From Bacillus kwashiorkori (GTDB lineage Bacteria; Bacillota; Bacilli; Bacillales; Caldibacillaceae), in NCBI RefSeq assembly GCF_001375515.1, contig NZ_CTDX01000013.1, positions 124,001 to 188,000 of the forward strand: 64,000 nt of DNA, in the 5' to 3' direction. This document shows, piece by piece, positions 8,801 through 18,519 of the stretch (its first letter is position 1; every line of letters begins with the position of its first letter). The translations under genes and the position numbers were made by a program. The notes under the pieces were generated by a model, which saw only the letters and a list, made by a program, of their open reading frames with translations, was not told where the DNA came from and ran no database searches.

Positions 8801-9680
8801 GAGCAGAAAATGATTGTTGTTTCGCAAATAGCAGTTCATCAATCATGCGAATATCATTGATAAAGTTTTCAGCTCTAGGTGCCGGTCCACCAGGTTCTGT
8901 TGTTTTTTCTAATGCTTCTTGAAACAGTCGCCTTGCTTCCTTTAACCGCAGTTCTAAATCGAATAGCAGTGGATCGACAAAAGGCAGTTCGTCTACCGAC
9001 ATCGTATCCGGTATGTTATACGTATTCACTAATTCTTCCAACCAACCTTTAGGAATAGGGTTTGCTTGTGAAAACTCATGCATTTTAATAATTAAATCTT
9101 GTAACTGATGATCGCTGCGGTCACTAGTAAAAATATCTACTAATTGGAAAAACGCTTCATTATTTTCTTTACTATATTCTTCTTCGAGAAGCTCTTCAAT
9201 CACTTCATCTCTTAAAAGAATCCCTTCCGTATCATCTAAAATCCGAAAACTAGGATCAATATTCGTTAAATAATAGTAGTTACGAATAACATTCAAACAA
9301 AAGGCGTGCAAAGTCGAGATGGAGGCACGATTTAACAAGCTTAGTTGTTGCCGTAAATGGTGCGAATCTGGTCGTTTCTTAATCTCTTTTTCAATAGCTT
9401 GGCCGATCCGATTGCGCATTTCCGCTGCTGCAGCATTAGTAAAAGTCACCACTAACAATTCATCCACATGGAGCGGGTCCACTTCATCAATAATTTTTTG
9501 AATTATCCGTTCCACTAATACTGCTGTCTTTCCAGAACCAGCGGCAGCAGCAACTAAAGTATCTTGTCCTTTTGCATAAATTGCTTGCCACTGTTCATTT
9601 GTCCATGTAACATCAGCTGGTTTTTCCGGAATGACTCCTTTTTTGTTTTTTTGTGGTTGAGGTTGGCTATTCTCCGTCAT
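5862..9680 (-). CDS. addA: ATP-dependent helicase/nuclease subunit A (AddA)
   Basis: 1272 residues, close to the family norm. UvrD-type helicase with Walker A AAAAGSGKT at residues 44-52, the DEYQDTN motif, GDVKQSIYRFR, and a C-terminal RecB-type nuclease with LLDYKTDDI. AddAB is the Gram-positive counterpart of RecBCD: it unwinds and resects double-strand breaks and responds to Chi. Translationally coupled to addB (14-bp overlap). In B. subtilis sbcDC follows addA; here gerPF is the next gene, in convergent orientation. Confidence 0.97.
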   Translation of the reverse strand: MTENSQPQPQKNKKGVIPEKPADVTWTNEQWQAIYAKGQDTLVAAAAGSGKTAVLVERIIQKIIDEVDPLHVDELLVVTFTNAAAAEMRNRIGQAIEKEIKKRPDSHHLRQQLSLLNRASISTLHAFCLNVIRNYYYLTNIDPSFRILDDTEGILLRDEVIEELLEEEYSKENNEAFFQLVDIFTSDRSDHQLQDLIIKMHEFSQANPIPKGWLEELVNTYNIPDTMSVDELPFVDPLLFDLELRLKEARRLFQEALEKTTEPGGPAPRAENFINDIRMIDELLFAKQQSFSALYEKFQMLQFQRLNRCSGDEYIRELVDQATNLRDRGKKIVTVIKDQLFSRKPETFLKDLREMKPHVTTLVRLVILFSEKYKALKQEKGVVDFSDLEHLTLQILSKYDKEANVLIQTEAAVQYQRQFKEVLVDEYQDTNMVQEAIIQLVKRGTEEDGNLFMVGDVKQSIYRFRLAEPKLFLQKYLRFNNLNDNAGLRIDLAKNFRSRKEVLAGTNFIFRQIMGEEVGEINYDTAAALKKGASYPEEDRYPIELAIIYKGQDEDDYSNQDEEELDEEEQDLFSKEELEQSQMESKFVAKKIRELIDTEKQIFDPKTGTYRTIEYRDIVILFRSFTWAGQFLEELKNHGIPAYANISSGYFEAAEVATMVALLKIIDNPYQDIPLVSVLRSPVGKLTDEELAQIRINGKGQTFYEVVKTYLQHNDSQEITEKIQWKLRRFIEQLNSWRQLARRSALSELIWQLYRDTKFYDYVGGLPGGKQRQANLRALYDRARAYESTSFRGLFRFLRFIERMRNRGEDLGAAKALGEQENVVRIMTIHSSKGLEFPVVFVAGLARQFNMMDLRKPYLFDKEYGFAMNYINPEKQITYPSLIQLAVTQKKRQELIAEEMRVLYVALTRAKEKLYLIGSTKDKDKLIEGWQQHLKNDNWLLSNYHLLYSKNYLDWIAPAIIRHPDGGTIRLNNGSVVVPQDIWQDESIWKVQLISEMEVITEELADEEADMEILDYVKKLQPVPFTSNLNESVLAQLTWKYPYEAATIHRSKQSVSEIKRLKEIRDAESGDDFVRSFKKPIVTRPKFMQQKTISPAEKGTAMHMVMQHIDLSRPITLETIESTLFYMQEQELLTSDEANIIDIQGILRFFESEIGFRVKYAKWIRRELPFSFTIAPDEIYPNWQEGTEKIFVQGIIDCLLKDEDGFVLLDYKTDDITNRFQNDFSRAAPILKSRYLTQIRLYKQAIEEIYHEPLTEIYLYFFDGGHLLAMDL

Positions 9681-12600
9681 ATGTCTCGACCTCCCTTTTC
9701 ACAAAATTTAGTGCTTCTGTCCGTTTTAATGGTGTTAAGTTGCGATAATTATTTTCTCGCAATGCTGGGTCAAATTGACAAATAGATTTAAACGGACAAA
9801 ATGTGCATGCTGTTCTGTCTTTTAATTTATAAGGAGCTAAATCTATCTTGCCATCTAATATTTCATTACCTGTATTAATAAACACTTTATGAACATACTT
9901 CCGTAAATTCGTAAAATCTGTCTCTGTAACTGCTTTTGATCGTGCAGTTAAATTTCCGTCTTTTTTCAGTCCGGCAGAAATAATTTTCGATTCACCAGTT
10001 TGTAAAGTTTGATCCATGAGCTGTACAACGTCAGCATCTGAAAGAACTAGCCCATTCATTTTAAATCGTTTAAAAATTTCCTCTTCCACTTCATCGTCTG
10101 CTAATTCTGTATTGCTTTTAATTAACGGATTGTGGATATGGAAATAGAACATTCCTGCTGGCTTAGCTTCATCATCCACTAGTTTTTGAGCATTTATTAA
10201 TAAAATATCTAAGTAGGTCAACATTTGTAAGGTAAGCCCATAATATACTTCACCGATATCTAGTTCCCTTTTACTTGATTTATAATCAATGACCCTTAAA
10301 TAATAACCATCATCTGTTTTTGCTTTGTCTACCCTATCGATCCTTCCTACTAACTCCATTTTAGCACCATTGTTTAAGTTAAATTTTAAGGAAGGTAAGT
10401 CTGCTTTTTTTCCACCGAATGAAACTTCCATACCAATAGGGGAAAAACCACTGCTTTTTGCATGCTCACTTAAAATGAGTGTTGACCGATAGATGATTTT
10501 TTCTAACTTTCTCTTTATATACTGAAAGCGATTCGAACTTAATAATATTTCATTTTGTAATTTTGGTGACAATGTATCTATCGCAATAGCAACTAATTTT
10601 TGAATTTGCTGATTCGTTAATTTCGCCCAACTCAAATTCTCTTGCTCAATCATTTCACCAATTTGTTTTAACGCACCATGGAACATATCGCCAATATCTG
10701 GTGCCTCTAATCGAAAAACTTCCCGTTCTTTCAATTTCAAACCGTAAGAAAGAAAATGGCAAAATGGATCCCGCTGAAACATTTCTACACGGGAAATACT
10801 TACTTGAAGCAAGTCACCATAAAGTTGTTGTGCGGTATCTGTTGATAGATTTTCTGGTTTATTTTCAAAAAACAAACTAGATAAGGCTGTTCTCAGCTGC
10901 TCTTTTACTTCACTATTAACTAAGAAATTATAACTATCCCACCATAGTGGCTCCATTTTCTCTAATCGTTTGAACGCTTGTAATTGACCTGTTAAATACG
11001 TAATCGTTTTGTCCTTATTCACTAGAAACTCTAGTTGTTCTATATCCGTTAAATTGGTTGGCTCATGATCAAAGAGAACAAGCTTCATGTTCGGAAACAT
11101 TTCCTTTATTCGCTTTACATATGGAGAAGGTAATAATGCTTTCCCTTCTTCATTAGCAATTGGATAGGTAATATATAAATAATCTTCCGCAGCAGTAAAA
11201 GCTTTATATGCTAAAAATTCTTCATCAAATAATCGTTGTTTTTCTGTTGGGGCAATTTTTAATCCACTTACTAATAGCTTTTCTCGGTCCTCTTCTGACA
11301 AAATACCTGTATCTTGCAATTTTGCCGGAAGGACTTCATCATTTACTCCGATAACGAAAGCTACTTTAATAGCAGATAACCTCGACAATTCTAAGTTAGC
11401 GACCATCACTTGGTCAATTGCTGGCGGTACTAAGGAAAAATGAAGGGATTCTAAGCCTTCTTCCATAATTGCTGAAAATTCTTTTATCGTTATTTTTTCA
11501 TTTCCTAACATTTCCACATATTGATCTAGCAATTGTAATACACCATTCCAAGCTTGTTCATGTTCCCGACTTGCTAATAAATTGCCAGCTTCTTCTGCTT
11601 GTATTTGTAATCTCTCTAACTTCGCTGGTATATCCAATTCCTCTAAATATAAAAATAGTGCCTCACATTGTTGTCTTCCTGTTTCTGCCTTTTTTAAACG
11701 ATTGGCCAGCCGATTAATCGGGGCAGATATCAAGAGACGTAATTCGTTAATTTCTTGTTCATACTGTTTTTCTGCATCTGTTTGCGGATAGTTAAGTGAT
11801 TCTAAATTACGGATTTTTCGGTAATGCCAGCGTGTTTTACTCGTCCATTTTGCACCTTGAATTCCGTAAGCGATGCAGTAGTTTTCGAACTGATCCATTT
11901 TTTCTCTCATTGTAATAGGATTTTCATTTAATGGGTAAAGAAGTTCTGTTTTCACTGCACGAAATACGGGTTCATAGCGCCAAAATCCAGTAATTATTTC
12001 AAATGTTGAGCGAATTAATTCAATTAATGGATGATTAAGCATCGAACGTTTTTGATCAATGAAATACGGAATTTGAAAATCAGTAAAAACTGTATCAAAT
12101 AAATCGTTATATTGCTCCACATTGCGAACAAGAATTGCAATGTCTTTATAACGATAGTTTTGATCACGAACGAGCGATATGATTTTTCTACCGACTCCTT
12201 CAATTTCCGCTCTGCGATTGGTCGCTTGTGCTATCGTTATTTGTGGTTCCCCTTCATAAGAAACAACTGGTAAGTTTTCAAAATTGTTTTCGAGAAACGC
12301 TAACGATTCGTTTTTAAAGCGAACGGTATTTTTTAATATAATATCCTCATAAACCTCTTTATTCGTTACTCGAGCAATATCGAATAAAGTGGAATATGTG
12401 TCCCCTGTCATCCGAAATAAATGCAACTCATCTGGAACCGTATTTCGAAATGGCCTGTCCAAATTTAATGCTATCGTTACTTTTTGTGAATGAGACATAA
12501 GCTTGTCAATAACGAGATATTCCTGTGGTGTAAAGCTATGAAACCCGTCTAAGTAAAAAATAGCATTATCAAGAATTTTTGATTGTGGAATTTTTGCTGC

Positions 12601-13155
12601 TAATAACGTTAAATAATCTTCACTAGCTAAATATTTTCCGATAATTGCCTGTTGAAAAGATTGATAAACTAATTGCATGTCCTCTAGCTTATCTTTTAAT
12701 GCATAGCTTAAATTATCATCATTTTTTTGATTGGAAATCATTTCTGGAGTAATACAATAATGTTTAAACTCCGTAATAACATTTTCCATATGTTCTATAA
12801 AGCCGTTTTGGTCAGCATTATGATGGAAAATTTTTAATTGCTCCTTATTGTCATCCATAATTTTGCGTAGGAGCATGCGAATTCCAGATGGATGCAAATG
12901 GAGTCGGCTAATCCCTCCTGTTTCTTGAAACACTCTCCATGCCAGTCTAGTAAAACTATATACTTGTGCACGAGTCATCCCTGTAATGTTATATTCTGTT
13001 AACAATTTATATTCTGTTAAAAATGTCATTTGGTCCGGGACAATCAAAAAAATTGGGGTTTCGTCGTTCTGATCAAGTAATTTCTCCACAATTTCATTTA
13101 AAATCCATGTCGTTTTCCCCGTACCTGACCGGCCTAAAATAAACTGAACAGACAT
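9667..13155 (-). CDS. addB: ATP-dependent helicase/nuclease subunit B (AddB)
   Basis: 1162 residues. N-terminal Walker A GRSGTGKT at residues 8-15, an inactive-helicase-like body, and a C-terminal nuclease (VIDYKSSKRELD) with the iron-sulphur-type cysteine cluster CTFCPFKSIC near the end. AddB pairs with AddA for Chi recognition and strand degradation. First gene of the addBA operon, starting MSVQFILGRSG; divergent from the MFS gene. Confidence 0.97.
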   Translation of the reverse strand: MSVQFILGRSGTGKTTWILNEIVEKLLDQNDETPIFLIVPDQMTFLTEYKLLTEYNITGMTRAQVYSFTRLAWRVFQETGGISRLHLHPSGIRMLLRKIMDDNKEQLKIFHHNADQNGFIEHMENVITEFKHYCITPEMISNQKNDDNLSYALKDKLEDMQLVYQSFQQAIIGKYLASEDYLTLLAAKIPQSKILDNAIFYLDGFHSFTPQEYLVIDKLMSHSQKVTIALNLDRPFRNTVPDELHLFRMTGDTYSTLFDIARVTNKEVYEDIILKNTVRFKNESLAFLENNFENLPVVSYEGEPQITIAQATNRRAEIEGVGRKIISLVRDQNYRYKDIAILVRNVEQYNDLFDTVFTDFQIPYFIDQKRSMLNHPLIELIRSTFEIITGFWRYEPVFRAVKTELLYPLNENPITMREKMDQFENYCIAYGIQGAKWTSKTRWHYRKIRNLESLNYPQTDAEKQYEQEINELRLLISAPINRLANRLKKAETGRQQCEALFLYLEELDIPAKLERLQIQAEEAGNLLASREHEQAWNGVLQLLDQYVEMLGNEKITIKEFSAIMEEGLESLHFSLVPPAIDQVMVANLELSRLSAIKVAFVIGVNDEVLPAKLQDTGILSEEDREKLLVSGLKIAPTEKQRLFDEEFLAYKAFTAAEDYLYITYPIANEEGKALLPSPYVKRIKEMFPNMKLVLFDHEPTNLTDIEQLEFLVNKDKTITYLTGQLQAFKRLEKMEPLWWDSYNFLVNSEVKEQLRTALSSLFFENKPENLSTDTAQQLYGDLLQVSISRVEMFQRDPFCHFLSYGLKLKEREVFRLEAPDIGDMFHGALKQIGEMIEQENLSWAKLTNQQIQKLVAIAIDTLSPKLQNEILLSSNRFQYIKRKLEKIIYRSTLILSEHAKSSGFSPIGMEVSFGGKKADLPSLKFNLNNGAKMELVGRIDRVDKAKTDDGYYLRVIDYKSSKRELDIGEVYYGLTLQMLTYLDILLINAQKLVDDEAKPAGMFYFHIHNPLIKSNTELADDEVEEEIFKRFKMNGLVLSDADVVQLMDQTLQTGESKIISAGLKKDGNLTARSKAVTETDFTNLRKYVHKVFINTGNEILDGKIDLAPYKLKDRTACTFCPFKSICQFDPALRENNYRNLTPLKRTEALNFVKREVETYDGE

Positions 13156-13295
13156 TCAAATCCCCCTTTACATCGTTTTTTTATTTTTATTTTAACATAA
13201 AGAAGACTTTCCAGCAGCGGGCTTTTCACTCTCGTTTATCGATTAGTTACACCTTAAAGCATATGTTATTAATACTATATAACGGGGGGATATAC

Positions 13296-14420
13296 ATGGG
13301 GAAGCAGCGAAATTTATTTTCAGGTGTTTTTCTTGTTTTTACGGGAATGATCGTCGCATGTAATATTTATTCACTAATTCCATTATATGGTGAAATAAGC
13401 AAGGAATTTAATAGAGGAGTAGTGGAGGTTGCTTTAGGGAGTACATTTTTTTCCATATTTTATGCTTGTGGCTTGTTATTATTCGGCCCAGTTTCAGACC
13501 GCGTTGGCAGAAAAACGATTGTTTCGGCAGGACTATTAATATCCACAATATCAACTAGTCTCCTTAGTTTTAGTGAAAACTTGACCATGTTATACATTTT
13601 CAGAGGACTACAAGGATTCTCATTAGCAACATTCGCTCCTGTTGCTTTCGCCTATTGTTTTGAAATCTTCTGTGAAAGGCAGAGAACGTTTTGGATTGCT
13701 TTAATAAATGCAGGTTTTTTAGTAGCAGGTATCGTCGGGCAATTATTAAGTAATATGCTATCTACAGCTGTCAATTGGAAATTCGTATATATCATTTATG
13801 CATTAATTTATATTATATTGTTCATTTTTGCTCTAGTTATTTTGCCAAGAACAAATATAGCAAAGAACAAGTTAGCATTAAGGGAAACGATTATACAAAT
13901 GTTAAAGTTATTTAAAAATAAAAATTTACTCTACTGCTATTTAATTGTCCCCACATTATTATTTAGCTTTGTTACCTTTTATGAAACATTTAGTTACCGT
14001 TTTATTAATGAAGACATTTATTTCTTCCGTATTATAGGTTTAACTGGCGTAATTTTATCTATTTTTACGAAGAAAATTATCGATAATTATTCTCTCAAAA
14101 ACACATTCATTTTCAGCATTTGTTTAGGATTAATAAGTACTTTATTGTTATTCATTCGTAGTTCATTAGTTTGGATTAGTATTATATCCATATTATTAGT
14201 GGCAGCGATTTCCTTATTAATTCCGACAATTATTCATTTAATCGGGACGTACAGTGGAAATGAGCGTGGAAAAGCTCTATCATTATACTCATTTTTATTA
14301 TTACTCGGTGCAAGCGCTGGACCAGTAATTGCAGCTATTTTCCCTTATACATTTGTTTTGTTCATTCTTTTATCAATATTCATAATAAACGGAATTATAA
14401 CTATTCAACTTAGATTGTAA
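13296..14420 (+). CDS. MFS family transporter
   Basis: 374 residues with 12 predicted membrane helices. The motif between helices 2 and 3, GPVSDRVGRKTIVSAG, is the classical major facilitator signature. The frame is open from 13263, but GGGGGGA seven bases before the ATG at 13296 selects MGKQRNLFSGVF. Substrate unknown; the size and lack of a long central loop suggest a drug/sugar-efflux type member. No partner gene; ends in a long hairpin region shared with sipV. Confidence 0.8.
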   Translation: MGKQRNLFSGVFLVFTGMIVACNIYSLIPLYGEISKEFNRGVVEVALGSTFFSIFYACGLLLFGPVSDRVGRKTIVSAGLLISTISTSLLSFSENLTMLYIFRGLQGFSLATFAPVAFAYCFEIFCERQRTFWIALINAGFLVAGIVGQLLSNMLSTAVNWKFVYIIYALIYIILFIFALVILPRTNIAKNKLALRETIIQMLKLFKNKNLLYCYLIVPTLLFSFVTFYETFSYRFINEDIYFFRIIGLTGVILSIFTKKIIDNYSLKNTFIFSICLGLISTLLLFIRSSLVWISIISILLVAAISLLIPTIIHLIGTYSGNERGKALSLYSFLLLLGASAGPVIAAIFPYTFVLFILLSIFIINGIITIQLRL

Positions 14421-14442
14421 TAAATCCTCGTTTATTATTTAC

Positions 14443-14517
14443 TGTCCCAAAAATCCCATTATATGAAAGATAAACGGTTCTTTCTTTGTAACAATGGTTA
14501 GTTTGGGACACCTTTTT
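14443..14517. terminator. Long inverted repeat/terminator between the MFS gene and sipV
   Basis: TGTCCCAAA at 14443-14451 pairs with TTTGGGACA at 14502-14510, followed by CCTTTTTT. Shorter complementary segments (CCATT with AATGG, GAAAGA with TCTTTC) continue the stem inward. The long loop makes the folding less certain than for an ordinary terminator. Confidence 0.6.
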
Positions 14518-15066
14518 TCAATTTTTAAAGGTAAATTCCCACTGATTAAGCGGCCAGTATCTTAAATTAACTTTACCAACGACTTCGTCTATTGGTACTA
14601 ATCCGAAGTGACGACTATCTTCACTCCGCATACGATTATCTCCTAGGACAAATAAATAACCGTCTGGAATCTTTTCCACATTGGCAATATCTTTTAGCGA
14701 AAAGCTCCCCGTTACATTCCTCATTGTCTTTTTGTCTTCTAGAAAGTATTCTTCATAATAGCGATCATTTATGTACAGCTTATCTTTCCGATATTCAATT
14801 TTGTCACCGGGCAAACCGATAACTCGCTTCACGTAGTCCTCCTCGTCATTTGCATGAAAGACAATTACATCAAATCTTTCAATATCTCCAAAAGTATAAG
14901 AAATTTTATTTACGACTAGCTTGTTACCTTGTACTAATGTTGGTTCCATTGATTCACCTTGCACTACATAATTCGTAAATAAAAACATCCGTATAACAAT
15001 AAAAATGACAAAACCGATAACAATAGCTTTCCCCCATTCTAAACCTTCCTTTTTTAAACGTTCCAT
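14518..15066 (-). CDS. sipV: Type I signal peptidase (SipV-like)
   Basis: 182 residues with one N-terminal membrane anchor (about 13-30). The catalytic Ser39 is in GESMEPT and Lys80 in YVKRVIGLPGD; box E GDNRMRSEDSR is intact. It cleaves signal peptides from secreted proteins outside the membrane. Located 57 bases downstream of the yhjE homologue on the same strand; B. subtilis has the same yhjE-sipV pair, which is why sipV rather than sipS/T is suggested. The paralogue assignment rests on context. Confidence 0.88.
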   Translation of the reverse strand: MERLKKEGLEWGKAIVIGFVIFIVIRMFLFTNYVVQGESMEPTLVQGNKLVVNKISYTFGDIERFDVIVFHANDEEDYVKRVIGLPGDKIEYRKDKLYINDRYYEEYFLEDKKTMRNVTGSFSLKDIANVEKIPDGYLFVLGDNRMRSEDSRHFGLVPIDEVVGKVNLRYWPLNQWEFTFKN

Positions 15067-15123
15067 CCTATCCCCACCTTTCTAGTTTTAAATAGCGTTG
15101 CAAATGTTTAAACGAAGAAAAAC

Positions 15124-15741
15124 TTATAAATGTTGGTGTTCCTTTTCTACTTTCCTATTGATGCTTATTTCAATCCTCTTGCCTACGAACCATAGAATAA
15201 AAATGATTAAAAGTACGATTGCTGTACGAATCGGCTGCTTAATTAATGATGGGATATCATAGCCGACAAAGCTCATCGTAAAAATCATCACCATCTTCCC
15301 TGTAAAAACAGCTAATGCATATTGATAGAAACTAATCTTAGATAATCCAGCAACTATATTTACAACCGATGATGGCGTAAATGGAAAGCATAATAATAGA
15401 AACAACGGGCCAAACCCATGTCGATTAAGCCAATCCATAAATTTACGGACCTGCTTATGGCGCTTTAAAAAACCTAATGCGCGACTTTGCCCATATTTCC
15501 GGACTATCCAAAAAACGAACATCGCTCCAGAGCAAGCACCAATCCAAGAAAACAAGAATCCTAGCCACAAACCGTAAGCACTAGCATTTACCATAACAAA
15601 AATAAATAAAGGTAAAAAAGGTAAAAACGCTTCAATTAACGGTAATGTAATACCGATAATTGGTCCAAATGAACGGTAGCTTTGAATTAATTCAGTTAAA
15701 TTATCCGGTGTTAAAAATTCTTTTATGACTGATAGATCCAT
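15124..15741 (-). CDS. yhjE: TVP38/TMEM64 family membrane protein (YhjE-like)
   Basis: 205 residues, five or six membrane segments. The SNARE-associated/DedA-like core is visible (FSWIGACSGAMFVFWIVRKYGQ, FGPLFLLLCFPFTPSSVVNIVAGLSKIS). Family members are implicated in lipid scrambling or membrane homeostasis; no specific function is established here. Probably co-transcribed with the signal peptidase downstream. Confidence 0.85.
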   Translation of the reverse strand: MDLSVIKEFLTPDNLTELIQSYRSFGPIIGITLPLIEAFLPFLPLFIFVMVNASAYGLWLGFLFSWIGACSGAMFVFWIVRKYGQSRALGFLKRHKQVRKFMDWLNRHGFGPLFLLLCFPFTPSSVVNIVAGLSKISFYQYALAVFTGKMVMIFTMSFVGYDIPSLIKQPIRTAIVLLIIFILWFVGKRIEISINRKVEKEHQHL

Positions 15742-15895
15742 CAGAAGTCTCCCTATTTTTCATTGTTGCAATTATGAATACAATTAAAGTTTTTCTTAAA
15801 TTATAACATATATATTTAAATAAAATGCAAGCTTTACGTTAATGCACAATATTTTCTTACCAATACAACTCCAATTTGTGATTACTGAAACAATG

Positions 15896-15930
15896 TAAAA
15901 AATAGCTGGAAAATCCAGCTATTTTATCAA
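15896..15930 (-). terminator. Terminator downstream of the S9 peptidase gene
   Basis: AATAGCTGGA, loop AAA, TCCAGCTATT. On the minus strand it is followed by a T-run (plus-strand As before 15901). Confidence 0.85.
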
Positions 15931-15967
15931 CTAGTATTAATATAAGAAAACAAATTATACAGCAGAT

Positions 15968-17944
15968 TTAATTTAGATGCTCCACAAACCAATCTTCAAT
16001 ATAATTTAATCGCTTTATCCGTAAATTTGGTTTTCCACTTCTCGATAATTCGTGATTAGATTCTGGAAAACGGATAAATTTTGTTTTCTTTTTCCGATGT
16101 TTCAACGCAATAAATAATTGTTCAGCCTGTTCAATTGGACAGCGGAAATCCTTTTCACTATGTAAAATAAGTAATGGTGTCTCAACATTATTCACATAAG
16201 CGAGTGGGGAAATTTCCCATAACCCTTCTATATCATTTACCTCTAGTTTGTGCTGCCACTCATTGAAATAATAGCCGATATCACTAACCCCATAAAAACT
16301 AATCCAGTTGGAAATAGAACGTTGGGTTACCGCCGCTTTAAAGCGATTCGTATGACTAACTATCCAGTTCGTCATAAAACCACCGTAGCTTCCACCCGTT
16401 ACCCCTAAACGATTGCCATCTATAAAATCGTATGTTGCAAGCGTATAGTCTACAGCAGCCATTAAATCCAGATAATCATTCCCACCGTAGTCTCCGCGCA
16501 CGGCATCAACAAATGCTTGTCCATACCCATGACTGCCACGTGGATTAGTATATAACACAGCATAGCCGGACGCAGCTAACATCTGGAACTCATGAAAATA
16601 AGTATTAGCATACATTGCATGAGGACCACCATGAACTTCGAGGATTAACGGATATTTTTCTCCTTCTTGAAAATTAGCCGGTTTCATTAACCAGCCGTGA
16701 ACTGTCCAATCATCCGGACCTTTAAAGGAGATAGGTTCTGGTTTTGCTAGTTCTACCGTCTGTAACCATTTTTCATTCATCTTTGTTAGTTGCGAAACTT
16801 TTCCATTAGTTAATTGAACTGCATATATTTCGCTTGGATTAGTCGGATAGCTAATGGCAGCAATAGCTGTCTCACCTACAATACTTAAACCGTAAATATG
16901 TGCCTTTTCTTTCGTAATTTGTTGCAGTTCACCTGAAAGTGTAGCATAGTATATATTTGTATTTCCTTTATTTGTACCGATAAAGTAAAAGCCCTCATCA
17001 TCTTTTCTCCATATTGCACCAGGAGTTACTGCACCTTGTTGGAAGTCTCCCGCAACGTAGTCTCCAACAGGAAAATCCCAATCTTTTGCTATACAGGTAA
17101 AAGTCTGTTTTTGTAAATCATACAGCCAAATCTTACTTAAAGTAGCATTTTCGTATTCTCTTTCACTGCCAAAGCAAGATAAATAACGACTATTATTCGA
17201 AAAAGTTGCATGATAAAAACTGCCCGTTGACTCGGTAATCTTTATTATCTTTTTCGTACTTATTTCATATAAATAAAGATCTTGTTGAAAGGAAAAATCA
17301 ATATCTTCTGCATAATCCGCACCAAAAACGATGAAATTACCATCAGGTGACCATGCTTGAAGCGAATGATGTACCTCACCTTCCGTTATTACATCCAGCT
17401 TTTTAGTCTTTATATCAATGATGGCTATTTGCTGATAATCTCCTCGAAAAAAACCGCCGGCATCTGATTTATATTTCATTTTTGTTACTTCAAGTGGTTC
17501 GAGCTCTTTCTTTTCTTCCTTCTCTTTTTTAACATCAACGCGTTCACCTTTTTTCAATGAAACGGTGAATGTAAGTTTATCCCCGTCTGGTGACCACACA
17601 GGATTCGTTGCGCCATTTTCTACGTCTGTCAACCGCTGTGCCTCTCCACCATTTGATTGGAGCAAATATATTTGGTTTTTTCCTGTCCGATTAGATACAA
17701 AGGCTAAAGTTTGTCCATCGGGAGACCAGCGTGGTGAACTATTTCGATATTCCCCAAATGTCCATTGTTGGACTTCTTCCGTATTTGTATCTATTGTATA
17801 GATATTTGAAAAATATTCATTTTCCTCCTTCTGAATAGACGTTGCAACAAAGGCAATTTTTTTACCATCTGGTGATACTCGCGGATCTGCCACCGATGTT
17901 AATTCATACAAATCCTCGGCTACTATTCCTCTTCTTTTTGTCAT
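15968..17944 (-). CDS. S9 family prolyl-oligopeptidase-like peptidase (YuxL-type)
   Basis: 658 residues. The N-terminal half is a TolB-like beta-propeller with repeated 'SPDGxxxxF' blades (VSPDGKKIAFVA, WSPDGQTLAFVS, WSPDGDKLTFTV). The C-terminal alpha/beta hydrolase has the nucleophile in GGSYGGFMTNW, the acid in HSEKDFRCP and the histidine in ESNHELS. Such enzymes release acylated amino acids or cleave short peptides in the cytosol. No signal peptide. SD AAAGGTG before MTKRRGIVAEDLYEL. Monocistronic by its flanking terminator. Confidence 0.9.
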   Translation of the reverse strand: MTKRRGIVAEDLYELTSVADPRVSPDGKKIAFVATSIQKEENEYFSNIYTIDTNTEEVQQWTFGEYRNSSPRWSPDGQTLAFVSNRTGKNQIYLLQSNGGEAQRLTDVENGATNPVWSPDGDKLTFTVSLKKGERVDVKKEKEEKKELEPLEVTKMKYKSDAGGFFRGDYQQIAIIDIKTKKLDVITEGEVHHSLQAWSPDGNFIVFGADYAEDIDFSFQQDLYLYEISTKKIIKITESTGSFYHATFSNNSRYLSCFGSEREYENATLSKIWLYDLQKQTFTCIAKDWDFPVGDYVAGDFQQGAVTPGAIWRKDDEGFYFIGTNKGNTNIYYATLSGELQQITKEKAHIYGLSIVGETAIAAISYPTNPSEIYAVQLTNGKVSQLTKMNEKWLQTVELAKPEPISFKGPDDWTVHGWLMKPANFQEGEKYPLILEVHGGPHAMYANTYFHEFQMLAASGYAVLYTNPRGSHGYGQAFVDAVRGDYGGNDYLDLMAAVDYTLATYDFIDGNRLGVTGGSYGGFMTNWIVSHTNRFKAAVTQRSISNWISFYGVSDIGYYFNEWQHKLEVNDIEGLWEISPLAYVNNVETPLLILHSEKDFRCPIEQAEQLFIALKHRKKKTKFIRFPESNHELSRSGKPNLRIKRLNYIEDWFVEHLN

Positions 17945-18114
17945 CTATTTCACCTTTCTTTGCAAAATTTACGAACCACTTAATTATTTCGATTTTCGTA
18001 ATACTTTCTCCTGCAAATAAAAAAAATTTTTTCTGTCTAATTGATATTTTTTCGGAAATTATATATGATAAGATAAGAAATATCCGAACGCTTGTTTGCA
18101 AAGGGTGAAAGAGA

Positions 18115-18519
18115 ATGACCAGAATTTCATCTGAATTAAGAGATTTACTCGAAAAAGCCATTTATTATCCAATGCTCTTAACAGTATTAGAAAGGGATAG
18201 AAAATTATTTGAAAAAGGTTCCTTTAAACTGCCAAGACCATATATTAACTTAATTGAAAAATTAATGCTTAAAGTTCAAGCTGATTTGTATTTAGTAAAA
18301 AAAGAAATGAAGAAACAACGTCTAATGGTGGAGGAAATTAAACGTGATGAGTTGTTTACAACGTTCCTGTTTATTTATCGTGGTTTTGAAGAATATCATA
18401 ATTATTTCAACCCGACCATTCGCAATAAAGTAGAAGAATTGCTTGAAAGCTATTTAAATACCATTACGATAAACAAGTCATCCCCTAAAGTTCGAAACGA
18501 AACAATAAATGAAAATTAA
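18115..18519 (+). CDS. yhjD: YhjD-like conserved protein
   Basis: 134 residues, highly charged. Starts MTRISSELRDLLEKAIYYPMLLTVLERD and contains FLFIYRGFEEYHNYFNPTIRNKVEELL, resembling B. subtilis YhjD across its length. Function unknown. In B. subtilis yhjD also lies between comK and yhjE-sipV. Its stop codon overlaps that of the convergent comK gene. Confidence 0.75.
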   Translation: MTRISSELRDLLEKAIYYPMLLTVLERDRKLFEKGSFKLPRPYINLIEKLMLKVQADLYLVKKEMKKQRLMVEEIKRDELFTTFLFIYRGFEEYHNYFNPTIRNKVEELLESYLNTITINKSSPKVRNETINEN